Translations under genes and position numbers: made by a program
The notes under the pieces: model-generated
Told to the model about the DNA's origin: nothing
Databases searched by the model: none
The model's input: only the letters and a program-made list of their open reading frames with translations
Origin: Obesumbacterium proteus
GTDB lineage: Bacteria > Pseudomonadota > Gammaproteobacteria > Enterobacterales > Enterobacteriaceae
Assembly (NCBI RefSeq): GCF_001586165.1
Contig: NZ_CP014608.1
Span: forward strand, 930,001 to 994,000
Direction: 5' to 3'
DNA: 64,000 nucleotides
In this document: positions 8,832 to 16,932 of the stretch, piece after piece
How the letters are laid out: each line of letters opens with the position of its first letter
How positions within the stretch are numbered: the stretch's first letter is position 1

Positions 8832-10133
8832 ATGGAAGACCTACTGAGTTGGTATGGCGCCCTAATAGGGCTGTTCGTTGCAATATTTCTTATTCTAAAA
8901 AAATTCAATCCGGTATATTCATTATTTTTCGGCGCAATTGTTGGTTGTTTAATTGGTGGCGCTGATTTAAGTAAAACTATAAGCATTATTATTACCGGCA
9001 CTCAAAGCGTTATGGGTACGGTTATTCGCGTCTTAGCTGCGGGCGTATTAGCAGGCGTGATGATGCAGTCGGGCGCGGCGGGTACGATTGCGCAGGCCAT
9101 TGTAAGAAAAATGGGTGAGAAAAAAGCGATTCTTGCGCTTGCCCTAGCCACGATGGTGATCACCGCCGTAGGCGTATTTATCCCTGTTGCGGTGCTTATC
9201 GTGGCACCTATTGCGCTGGAAGTTGGCAATAAAATGGGGATCTCAAAGCTGGCGCTGTTGCTGGCGCTCTCCGGTGGCGGTAAGGCTGGGAACATTATCT
9301 CGCCAAACCCAAACACCATTGCGGCCGCAAATGGTTTTCATATTAGCCTGAGCGATGTGATGATTGGCGGCTTTATTCCTGCACTCTTTGGCCTCGCGAT
9401 GACCGTTATTGTGGCTTCTATGATTAAACATCGTGGGGTGATGGTTACCGATAAAGAAGCTAATTTAATCTCATCAAAAACAGACGATGACGATCAAAAA
9501 AGACCACCATTAAATAAAGCCATTATTACTCCGGTGATTGCGATTGTATTACTGATGGTGAACCCGATTGGTTCTATTCTTAATATTGACGCGTTATCTC
9601 ACTTTAAGCTTGATGCATTATATGTTCTGCCGTTTGCCGGTATTGTTGGCATGATAGCGATGGGGCAAAAAAATAAAATAATATCTTATACAACCTCTGG
9701 CGTTGAAAAAATGACGGCGACAGTATTAATTCTGATTGGTGCGGGTGCGATTGCCGGGCTAATTGGCGCGTCAAACCTTTCCATGGAAGTTGTTAAATTA
9801 ATCGATATTTCAGGCATTTCAGGCACTTTCTTAGCGCCAATATCAGGGATCCTCATGGCTGCCGCGACGGCTTCAACGTCAACCGGCGTCATTTTAGCAA
9901 CAGGTACCTTCGGGACCGCCATTTCGCAGGTAGGGCTATCTCCATTGGCCTCTGCGGTGATGGTTCATACTGGTGCTACCGTCATTGACTCTTTACCACA
10001 AGGCAACTATTTCCACGTTACCGCTGACAGCATGCATATGTCGATTAGACAACGTATGGCGTTAATCCCTTATGAGGCGATGGTAGGTGGAACAATGACG
10101 ATTGTGGCGACAATTATGTATGGATTCATCTAA
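8832..10133 (+). CDS. GntP-family permease, probably for glycerate
   Basis: A 433-residue membrane protein with about 12 hydrophobic helices. GntP-family signatures are present (GGKAGNIISPNPNTIAAANGFH, and the C-terminal GATVIDSLPQGNYFH), as in gluconate, D-serine and related H+ symporters. A short charged loop (residues about 210-230, with DDDD) splits the protein. The start has a GGGGA site 7 nt upstream. It is 10 bp ahead of a glycerate kinase gene, and a CdaR-type regulator follows convergently. From this context I infer D-glycerate (or a related hydroxy acid) as substrate. The family call is firm; the substrate is inference. Confidence 0.85.
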   Translation: MEDLLSWYGALIGLFVAIFLILKKFNPVYSLFFGAIVGCLIGGADLSKTISIIITGTQSVMGTVIRVLAAGVLAGVMMQSGAAGTIAQAIVRKMGEKKAILALALATMVITAVGVFIPVAVLIVAPIALEVGNKMGISKLALLLALSGGGKAGNIISPNPNTIAAANGFHISLSDVMIGGFIPALFGLAMTVIVASMIKHRGVMVTDKEANLISSKTDDDDQKRPPLNKAIITPVIAIVLLMVNPIGSILNIDALSHFKLDALYVLPFAGIVGMIAMGQKNKIISYTTSGVEKMTATVLILIGAGAIAGLIGASNLSMEVVKLIDISGISGTFLAPISGILMAAATASTSTGVILATGTFGTAISQVGLSPLASAVMVHTGATVIDSLPQGNYFHVTADSMHMSIRQRMALIPYEAMVGGTMTIVATIMYGFI

Positions 10134-10143
10134 GGGAATAATT

Positions 10144-11289
10144 ATGAAAAGAATGAAGTTTGTTTTGGCACCAGATTCGTTTAAAGAAAGCATGACCGCC
10201 AAAGAAGTGTGCAAGGCAATGGAAGCGGGACTCAAAGTCGTATTCCCTGACGCTGAGTTCATCCATGTTCCGATGGCTGACGGCGGTGAGGGAACGGTTC
10301 AGTCGTTGATCGATGCCACCGATGGAGAAATCTATCACCAGACGGTCACAGGGCCGTTAGGTACGCCGGTTGATGCACAATTCGGGATTATTTGGAGCCA
10401 GCAAACGGCGGTTATCGAAATGGCGTCGGCGAGCGGCATTCAATTCACCACCAAAGAAACCAAAAATCCGCTCACGGCGACGACCTTCGGAACCGGCGAA
10501 CTGATTAAGGCCTGTCTCGATAAAGGGATTAACAAGATCATTCTGGGCATCGGCGGCAGCGCCACCAATGACGGCGGGGCGGGGATGGCGGCTGCGCTTG
10601 GGGTTCGCTTCTTAGATAAAAACGGTTTACCACTGCCAGCGGGCGGCGGTGCGTTAGGCTCGCTGTGCAAAATCGATCTGGATGGCATAGATCCACGGCT
10701 CGCTGACGTCGAATTTTTGGTTGCCAGCGACGTGACAAATCCGCTGTGTGGCGACACGGGCGCATCAAAAACGTTTGGCCCGCAAAAGGGTGCCACACCA
10801 GAAACCGTGGCGATTTTGGATAGCGCGTTGGCGCACTATGCTGATGTGATTGATGTACAGCTGGGACGCAAAGTGAAAGACGTGCCGGGAGCGGGCGCTG
10901 CTGGAGGCTTAGGGGCCGGTTTGATGGCATTCACCCACTGCAAAATGGCGCGTGGCATTGATATTGTGACCCAATATTCTGGCTTAAGTGAAAAGCTCGT
11001 GGGTGCCGATTACTGCTTTACCGGCGAAGGTGGCATCGATTTCCAAACCAAGTTTGGCAAAACGCCTTATGGTGTTGCTCAGGCGGCTAAAGCACAGGGA
11101 GTACCGGTTATTGCTCTGGCTGGCTATATCGGTGAAGGCGTGAGTGAGCTGTATAGCGAAGGTATTGATGCCATCTTTGGTATCGTGCCAGGCGCTGAGA
11201 ATATCGACGCGCTGCTCAAGAATGGCTGCTCCAATGTTGAAAGAACCTGTGAAAATATTGGCAGACTGCTGAAGATCGCGCGCGCGTAA
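10144..11289 (+). CDS. garK: Glycerate kinase (GlxK/GarK family)
   Basis: A 381-residue kinase that phosphorylates D-glycerate to 2-phosphoglycerate, feeding it into glycolysis. Family signatures are seen: KFVLAPDSFKESMTA at the start, ADGGEGTVQSL, GIGGSATNDGGAGMAAALG (nucleotide loop) and GPQKGAT. Length equals E. coli GarK/GlxK (381). ATG 10144 is chosen because MKRMKFVLAPDSFK aligns with the family and an AAGGGA site lies 6 nt before it, overlapping the permease stop. It is the second gene of a two-gene operon with the permease. Sequence alone cannot separate garK from glxK; the CdaR partner favours garK. Confidence 0.92.
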   Translation: MKRMKFVLAPDSFKESMTAKEVCKAMEAGLKVVFPDAEFIHVPMADGGEGTVQSLIDATDGEIYHQTVTGPLGTPVDAQFGIIWSQQTAVIEMASASGIQFTTKETKNPLTATTFGTGELIKACLDKGINKIILGIGGSATNDGGAGMAAALGVRFLDKNGLPLPAGGGALGSLCKIDLDGIDPRLADVEFLVASDVTNPLCGDTGASKTFGPQKGATPETVAILDSALAHYADVIDVQLGRKVKDVPGAGAAGGLGAGLMAFTHCKMARGIDIVTQYSGLSEKLVGADYCFTGEGGIDFQTKFGKTPYGVAQAAKAQGVPVIALAGYIGEGVSELYSEGIDAIFGIVPGAENIDALLKNGCSNVERTCENIGRLLKIARA

Positions 11290-11316
11290 TAAGCTTTAGA
11301 GACATAAGCCCATGAA

Positions 11317-11350
11317 AGAGCAATACGATCAGCGTATTGCTCTTTTTTTA
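11317..11350. terminator. Rho-independent terminator after glycerate kinase
   Basis: Perfect 11-bp stem AGAGCAATACG (11317-11327) and CGTATTGCTCT (11333-11343) with a 5-nt loop, then T7. It lies between the convergent kinase and cdaR-like genes; the A-rich left side is weak, so it mainly serves the plus strand. Confidence 0.92.
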
Positions 11351-12559
11351 TTGTCCTGCTTGAGGAAGGTGGCTAATGGAATCCGTATCGCCAGCAGGAT
11401 AAAGAAAGCCGCTATCTAGCTGTAATGAGATATAAATCAGCAAGCGATCGTCAAAGTTATTGAGATCGAGCCCCGTAAGCTCAGAGATTCGGTGTAAGCG
11501 ATATTCCAAGGTGTTGCGATGAATAAACAGCGCTTTGGCGGTTGCGCTTGGCTGAACGTTATTCATAAACCATACGGTAAGTGTTTTTCTTAGTACGCCG
11601 TTGCTATCGATAGCTCGAAGCCGTGCCAGTGGGCGAACCAGCTCTTTGGCTTGCCATCCGCCACGCAGGCTATCGAGTAAAACAGGTAGGATCAGGTCTT
11701 GATAAAAATAGCTGCGCTGTTCCGGCGTGCGCTGTTTGCCCACCATCATCGTGGTATAGGCCGTGCGGTATGAGCGAGCAATGCCGCTTTCATCCGGGAA
11801 GTAGTTGCCCAAAGCAATTCTGATTTTCAACTGACTGTTTTTGGCCAGCTTCTTGAGCAAAAGGTTAATTTGGTTGCGCTGACTTTCTGGTTCCCAGCGG
11901 CCAAGCGAGCTAAATGCGGGTCTGAGAACTACCATCTGATTGAGCGATACGATTGCCGCAAGGTTATCGTGTTCTGCCGTCGTCAGTAATGTTTGGAGTT
12001 GTTGAAGATCGACGATGGCGCTATCCACGCCAAGCTGGCCGCTATCGACTTCCACTACTACCACCACGCGGGGCTGATTGAGATCTATCCCTAGGCGCTG
12101 AGCCCATTCCTGAAGCGCAGGAGAGAGCTTTTCGGCGCGAATAAGGTTAAGCACTAACTCTTCGCGCAGGCGAGTATCTTGCGCCAGCATGTGCATCAGA
12201 TGCGCTTGCTCCAGCATCATTTCTGCGGTCATGCACACCAGCTCACCATACCGCCTCAGCTCAGAGGGATCGCCGGTGAGCCCTATGACGCCAACAATTT
12301 CACCGTCGAAATGCAAAGGAAGATTCACGCCGGGGCGAACGCCGTGCAGGTGGCGGGTCATATTCTCATCAATATCGACAATTCTTTCCTGCGATATCGC
12401 CAGCAATGCACCTTCGTGCAATTCACCAATGCGTTCTTGAGCACCACTGCCTATTATTCTGCCCCGTGCGTCCATGACGTTAACGTTGCTGTCGATGATT
12501 TTCATGGTGCGGTCCACGATATCCTGAGCAAGTCGGGTATCGAGATGGTAGGTCGCCAT
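11348..12559 (-). CDS. cdaR: CdaR-type sugar-diacid transcriptional activator
   Basis: A 403-residue regulator. The N-terminal sugar-diacid recognition domain (HLDTRLAQDIVDRTMKIID, then MDARGRIIGSG...RIGELHEGA) is followed by a middle domain and a C-terminal PucR-type helix-turn-helix (TAKALFIHRNTLEYRLHRISELTGLDL). In E. coli CdaR activates the gar, gud and glx genes in response to D-glycerate. Start ATG 12559 aligns with the E. coli start; the frame runs on upstream but without family similarity. The C-terminus has about 15 extra residues. It is convergent with permease-garK and presumably controls them. A perfect palindrome lies 58 bp upstream. Confidence 0.9.
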   Translation of the reverse strand: MATYHLDTRLAQDIVDRTMKIIDSNVNVMDARGRIIGSGAQERIGELHEGALLAISQERIVDIDENMTRHLHGVRPGVNLPLHFDGEIVGVIGLTGDPSELRRYGELVCMTAEMMLEQAHLMHMLAQDTRLREELVLNLIRAEKLSPALQEWAQRLGIDLNQPRVVVVVEVDSGQLGVDSAIVDLQQLQTLLTTAEHDNLAAIVSLNQMVVLRPAFSSLGRWEPESQRNQINLLLKKLAKNSQLKIRIALGNYFPDESGIARSYRTAYTTMMVGKQRTPEQRSYFYQDLILPVLLDSLRGGWQAKELVRPLARLRAIDSNGVLRKTLTVWFMNNVQPSATAKALFIHRNTLEYRLHRISELTGLDLNNFDDRLLIYISLQLDSGFLYPAGDTDSISHLPQAGQ

Positions 12560-12616
12560 GCTGCGCTCCGTGTATGTTAAGTAGAATATTCCGAGCATAC
12601 CGAGGCGGATACCGGT

Positions 12617-12642
12617 AAACATTGTGCAAATGCACAATGTTT
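12617..12642. promoter_or_regulatory. Candidate CdaR operator (perfect palindrome)
   Basis: Arms AAACATTGTGCA (12617-12628) and TGCACAATGTTT (12631-12642) are perfectly complementary with an AA centre. It lies just upstream of the cdaR-like gene, so autoregulation is plausible. A related half-site, GTTGTGCAC, occurs at 8548-8556 upstream of the permease. Assignment to CdaR is inference. Confidence 0.5.
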
Positions 12643-12858
12643 AAGATAGCAGTTAAGAGTTGCAAAAGAAGTCACAGTTTTTTGCTCACTTTTAACTCGT
12701 TACCACTACATAGTGGGGCCATTGGCGCTGGCAATCGCAACTATTGATATTAACGATGGCGGCCAAATACAATGCGAGCATCGGGCTGAGAGCCTTGCAG
12801 GGACTGAATGTACGCTATTTCCCCGCTTGTTTTTATCATACCCTTACCGCTTATAAGC

Positions 12859-12898
12859 GATTGATAATCATTTTCAATATCATTTAATTAACTATAAT
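12859..12898 (+). promoter_or_regulatory. sodA promoter with Fur-like box
   Basis: GATTGATAATCATTTTCAAT from 12859 resembles the 19-bp Fur consensus (GATAATGATAATCATTATC). It overlaps a probable -35 (TTTTCA, 12871-12876), followed at 16 bp by a perfect -10 TATAAT (12893-12898). In E. coli sodA is repressed by Fur, and this layout fits. The remainder of the 12560-12957 spacer shows nothing else definite apart from the palindrome at 12617. Confidence 0.65.
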
Positions 12899-12957
12899 GA
12901 CCAGACTGCTTAACCGGAGCGGATGTTTTGCTCCTTTGAAATCTGGAGAAGATGAAT

Positions 12958-13584
12958 ATGAGCTATACCCTGCCATCCCTACCTTATGCCTACGACGCAT
13001 TAGAGCCTCACTTCGATAAGCAAACGATGGAAATCCATCACAGCAAGCACCATCAGGCCTACGTCAACAACGCGAACGCTGCGTTGGAGTCTCTGCCAGA
13101 ATTAGCCAAATTAACCGCAGAAGAGCTGATTGCTCAGCTGGATAAAGTCCCTGCTGAAAAGCGTACTGCGCTGCGTAACAACGCAGGCGGCCATGCAAAC
13201 CACAGCTTCTTCTGGAAAGGTTTGAAGCTTGGTACTGAGCTAAAAGGCGATCTGAAAGCGGCTATCGAACGCGATTTCGGCAGCGTTGATAAATTTAAAG
13301 AAGAATTTGAAAAAGCAGCGGCAACGCGCTTTGGCTCCGGCTGGGCGTGGCTGGTGTTGAAAGCAGACGGCAAACTGGCCCTGGTTTCTACTGCAAACCA
13401 AGATAGCCCGCTGATGGGCGAAGCGGTTTCTGGTGCTTCCGGTTACCCAATTGCGGGTCTGGACGTGTGGGAACATGCTTACTACCTGAAATATCAGAAC
13501 CGTCGTCCAGACTACATCAAAGCGTTCTGGAGCGTGGTGAACTGGGACGAAGCAGCAAAACGTTTTACTGAAGCGAAAAAGTAA
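12958..13584 (+). CDS. sodA: Manganese superoxide dismutase
   Basis: A 208-residue cytoplasmic enzyme that disproportionates superoxide to H2O2 and O2. Metal ligands are visible: His27 (EIHHSKHHQ), His82 (HANHSFF), and the Asp and His of DVWEHAYY. MSYTLPSLPYAYDALEPHFD matches E. coli SodA. I chose ATG 12958 because GGAG (12945-12948) is 9 nt away; ATG 12952, two codons upstream in the same frame, sits too close to the ribosome site. Expression is probably iron-dependent through the Fur-like box. It is monocistronic, with a terminator after it. Confidence 0.97.
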   Translation: MSYTLPSLPYAYDALEPHFDKQTMEIHHSKHHQAYVNNANAALESLPELAKLTAEELIAQLDKVPAEKRTALRNNAGGHANHSFFWKGLKLGTELKGDLKAAIERDFGSVDKFKEEFEKAAATRFGSGWAWLVLKADGKLALVSTANQDSPLMGEAVSGASGYPIAGLDVWEHAYYLKYQNRRPDYIKAFWSVVNWDEAAKRFTEAKK

Positions 13585-13625
13585 TCGTCTGTAGTCACTG
13601 TCCATAGTGAGACAGCACCGATCGT

Positions 13626-13651
13626 AGCGTGGGGAAACCCACGCTTTTTTT
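13626..13651 (+). terminator. Terminator of sodA
   Basis: Stem AGCGTGGG (13626-13633) and CCCACGCT (13638-13645) with a GAAA tetraloop, followed by a run of T. Confidence 0.93.
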
Positions 13652-13726
13652 GTTTTTAAACCCCATGGGAACGGTATAGTAAGGGTATTGTCATTTTCTT
13701 GATGAATCTGCTTTTGGGAGCCCTGC

Positions 13727-14398
13727 ATGCACTATCCAACGATTTACACCGGTACCATCATTCCTTATGAAGGCAGCAAGCCGAGTGCAATTGGCAAACG
13801 TCAGGTTTCCGGTGGCGTGATGCTTAACCGCCTTGGGTTGGAAGGTGATGAACAGGCAGAGAAGAAAGTCCATGGCGGCCCCGATCGGGCGTTGTGTCAG
13901 TATCCGCGTGAGCATTATCAGTTTTGGCAACGGCAGTATCCCCAGCAGGCTGAGCAATTTTGCGCTCCGGCCTTAGGCGAAAATATTTCCACTGAAGGGA
14001 TGACCGAAGAGAATGTTTTTATCGGTGATATCTACCGTTGGGGAGAAGCGCTGATTCAGGTCACTCAGCCGCGTTCGCCGTGCTATAAGCTCAACTATCA
14101 CATGGATATCGATGAGTTTTCCGTGCAGATGCAACAAACTGGCCGCTGCGGTTGGCTGTATCGCATCGTTGGCGAAGGTATGGTCAGCGAAGATCAGCCG
14201 CTGGAACTCGTTTCACGCAACAGCGATATCAGCGTGGCAGAAGCGATTTCTATCTGCTTCCATATGCCGTTTGACAAAGAAGAGTATCGCCGCCTGATGC
14301 GTGCGGCCGGGATCTCGGCCAGCTGGAGTAAAACGCTCCAAATGCGGGTTCTCAACGGCAAAATTGAAGATATGAATCGAAGATTGCTCGGGGTTTAA
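13727..14398 (+). CDS. yiiM: MOSC-domain protein YiiM (6-hydroxyaminopurine reductase)
   Basis: A 223-residue molybdenum-cofactor protein. E. coli YiiM reduces toxic N-hydroxylated bases such as 6-N-hydroxylaminopurine. The MOSC domain is recognised by VMLNRLGLEGDEQAEKKVHGGPDRALCQYP, GENISTEGMTEENVFIGD and QPRSPCYKLN, whose Cys is the expected cofactor ligand. The 3-alpha helical tail follows. It lies downstream of sodA, as in some enterobacteria, and has its own spacing of 142 bp. Start ATG 13727 gives the family's MHYP/MRYP N-terminus and follows GGGAG (13715-13719). Confidence 0.93.
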   Translation: MHYPTIYTGTIIPYEGSKPSAIGKRQVSGGVMLNRLGLEGDEQAEKKVHGGPDRALCQYPREHYQFWQRQYPQQAEQFCAPALGENISTEGMTEENVFIGDIYRWGEALIQVTQPRSPCYKLNYHMDIDEFSVQMQQTGRCGWLYRIVGEGMVSEDQPLELVSRNSDISVAEAISICFHMPFDKEEYRRLMRAAGISASWSKTLQMRVLNGKIEDMNRRLLGV

Positions 14399-14408
14399 CC
14401 TTTAGTAT

Positions 14409-15356
14409 TTAACCCTCAGTATTGCCTGCCATCGTTTTAAGCCATTGAATAAAAACGTTGATCTTTGGCCACTGGCGCTCTGAAAGAGTTGAAATGTAGT
14501 AGCGTTGCTCGCACTGCATTTCAAACTCAGGAAAGGGCGCAATTAACTCTTTGCTCTCCAGCCGCTTATTCACCAGATTTTTACGCCCCATCGCGATGCC
14601 CACATGGTTCATTGCAGCGATGACCGCCAGATCGGAACGATCAAACCCCATACTTCGCTGATCTTCAGCGATATCAACGTTAAAATTCCGCGCCCATGAA
14701 TGCCATTCACTTTCGTTGGAGTCGTAACTCCATGCCTGACGATCGTGCAGCAATGTGCTTTGGCGCAGATTAAATGGCTTGCCGACCAAATCGTGCTGTT
14801 TGGCATATTCTGGGCTACAAACCGGTATCATTGACTCATTCATCAGGTGCTGACATGACAGCGTTTCGGGCGGTTTATCGTCAAAATAAATCGCCAGGTC
14901 GATCCCTGCGCCGTTGAAGTTAACCATCTCGTTGCCGGTTAAAATGTTTAAGCTGATTGCCGGATATTGTTTAGCAAAATCAGCCAGTTTAGGCACCAGC
15001 CAACATTGCGCGATTGAAGGGCGAGAATAAACCGTCAGCGTTCCCGACAGCTCTTGGCTTTTTATCTCAAGAATTTCTTGGTTGAGATAGCTGAGAGAAG
15101 ATTTTAGCGCCCAAAATACCCGCTCTCCTTCGGGCGTTAGCGCAATGCGGCGATGAAATCGCTGGAATAACTTAAATCCCAACTCTTCTTCAAGCTGATT
15201 GATGCGATGGCTCACAGCGCTAGGACTTATCGATAACTCTTCCGCCGCGAGCGCAAAAGACTCATGTCTGGCCGCAACTTCAAAGGTATAGAGCTTTGAT
15301 AGCTGATAGCCATTAAGCAGTTTGTTACGTGCGATATATTTTGAATGCTCGAACAT
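14409..15356 (-). CDS. dsdC: D-serine deaminase activator DsdC (LysR family)
   Basis: A 315-residue LysR regulator. The N-terminal winged helix-turn-helix is seen at FALAAEELSISPSAVSHRINQLEEELGFKLFQR, followed by the effector domain (SGTLTVYSRPSIAQCWLVPKLADF). E. coli DsdC activates dsdXA with D-serine as inducer. ATG 15356 is chosen because MFEHSKYIARNKLLNG aligns with the E. coli start; 19 more in-frame codons upstream lack similarity. It is divergent from dsdX across 221 bp, the classic LysR arrangement, where its binding sites should lie. Confidence 0.94.
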   Translation of the reverse strand: MFEHSKYIARNKLLNGYQLSKLYTFEVAARHESFALAAEELSISPSAVSHRINQLEEELGFKLFQRFHRRIALTPEGERVFWALKSSLSYLNQEILEIKSQELSGTLTVYSRPSIAQCWLVPKLADFAKQYPAISLNILTGNEMVNFNGAGIDLAIYFDDKPPETLSCQHLMNESMIPVCSPEYAKQHDLVGKPFNLRQSTLLHDRQAWSYDSNESEWHSWARNFNVDIAEDQRSMGFDRSDLAVIAAMNHVGIAMGRKNLVNKRLESKELIAPFPEFEMQCEQRYYISTLSERQWPKINVFIQWLKTMAGNTEG

Positions 15357-15577
15357 GATGACCTCGTTTGGAGAGAGTATCAGCATATCCCAGCAGAGCG
15401 TTTTAGTGGGCATACAGATGAGTTAATGTGACTCAATCGCGATAATTCCTTTCTATTTTGACCAATATCACCCATTTGATTCAATCTGGTTCATGTGAAG
15501 GCTGAATTTGATCGTTTGTCAGCGATGTTCACTTCTTATCCAATAGACAGGTGATTTATTACAGGGTGAGGTTGGAA

Positions 15578-16915
15578 ATGAGCTCGCAAATTTGGGTCGT
15601 TGGAACGCTATTAACAAGCATCATAATAATTATATTAACCATCGTTAAATTTAAGATTCACCCATTTTTAGCACTACTGCTGGCCAGTTTTTATGTCGGC
15701 GTATTAATGGGAATGAACCCGTTGGAAATGGTGAATGCCATTGAAGGTGGGATTGGTGGAACCTTAGGCTTTTTAGCCGCCGTGATTGGTCTGGGAACTA
15801 TTCTGGGCAAAATGATGGAGGTTTCCGGTGCCGCTGAGCGTATTGGCATTACGTTGCAAAAATGCCGTTGGCTATCACCAGACGTCATTATGGTTTTAGT
15901 TGGCTTGGTTTGCGGTATTACGCTGTTTGTGGAAGTGGGCGTGGTATTGCTGATCCCTCTGGCATTTTCCATTGCTAAAAAGACCAATACTTCTTTGCTG
16001 AAGCTGGCGATCCCGCTGTGTACGGCGCTAATGGCGGTGCATTGCGTTGTCCCTCCGCATCCGGCGGCCTTGTATGTGACGAATGCGTTAGGGGCTGATA
16101 TTGGCACCGTGATTGTATACGGTCTGTTGGTGGGGCTTGTGGCTTCGCTGATCGGTGGCCCGCTATTTTTGAAGTTTGTCGGCCATCGCCTTCCGTTTAA
16201 ACAAGTCCCCGCCGCATTTTCAGAACTGGAAGTACGTCGAGAAGAGGATCTGCCATCGCTGGGTGCCACGTTATTTACCGTGCTGCTGCCGATTGTGCTG
16301 ATGCTGATCAAGACGGCGGCCGAACTCAATATGGCCAAGGGTTCAGCGCTGTATAACTTCTTTGAATTCATTGGTAACCCGATTACTGCGATGTTTATCG
16401 CCGCCTTCGTTGCCTATTACGTTTTAGGCATCCGTCAGCATATGGGCATGGGTAAACTGCTGAGCAAAACGGAAGATGGCTTCTCTTCAATTGCTAACAT
16501 TTTGCTGATTATTGGTGCGGGTGGCGCATTTAACGGCATTCTTAAAGCCAGTGGCCTTGCTGATACTTTGGCAGTGCTGCTCTCCAATATGCACATGCAT
16601 CCGATTTTGCTGGCTTGGTTGGTGGCGATCATTCTTCATGCCGCGGTAGGTTCTGCCACGGTGGCTATGATGGGTGCTACGGCGATTGTTGCGCCGGTAT
16701 TGCCACTCTATCCCAACGTGAGTCCTGAAATTATCACACTCGCCATTGGCTCTGGCGCGATTGGTTGCACCATCGTTACCGACTCCCTGTTTTGGCTGGT
16801 TAAGCAATACTGTGGTGCAACGCTGAGTGAGACATTTAAATATTACACAGTGGCGACTTTCATCGCGTCGCTGATCGCTTTAGGTACGACTTTCCTACTC
16901 TCTTATATCGTTTAA
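15578..16915 (+). CDS. dsdX: D-serine permease DsdX
   Basis: A 445-residue GntP-family symporter, the same length as E. coli DsdX, that imports D-serine. It has roughly 12 hydrophobic helices and the conserved stretches GGTLGFLAAVIGLGTILGKM, VEVGVVLLIPLAFSIAKK and GATLSETFKYYT. ATG 15578 (MSSQIW) matches the family start and follows GTGAGG; the upstream in-frame codons are not conserved. Two GntP paralogues thus occur within 7 kb (see the permease at 8832). It is followed 17 bp later by dsdA in one operon. Confidence 0.95.
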   Translation: MSSQIWVVGTLLTSIIIIILTIVKFKIHPFLALLLASFYVGVLMGMNPLEMVNAIEGGIGGTLGFLAAVIGLGTILGKMMEVSGAAERIGITLQKCRWLSPDVIMVLVGLVCGITLFVEVGVVLLIPLAFSIAKKTNTSLLKLAIPLCTALMAVHCVVPPHPAALYVTNALGADIGTVIVYGLLVGLVASLIGGPLFLKFVGHRLPFKQVPAAFSELEVRREEDLPSLGATLFTVLLPIVLMLIKTAAELNMAKGSALYNFFEFIGNPITAMFIAAFVAYYVLGIRQHMGMGKLLSKTEDGFSSIANILLIIGAGGAFNGILKASGLADTLAVLLSNMHMHPILLAWLVAIILHAAVGSATVAMMGATAIVAPVLPLYPNVSPEIITLAIGSGAIGCTIVTDSLFWLVKQYCGATLSETFKYYTVATFIASLIALGTTFLLSYIV

Positions 16916-16932
16916 TCGAGAAGATACTATTT

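Noticed and set aside
8832..10133. Calling the first GntP-family permease dsdX or gntP
   Set aside because: dsdX is clearly present at 15578 beside dsdA; the 8832 protein diverges and sits with a glycerate kinase, so only the family is certain.
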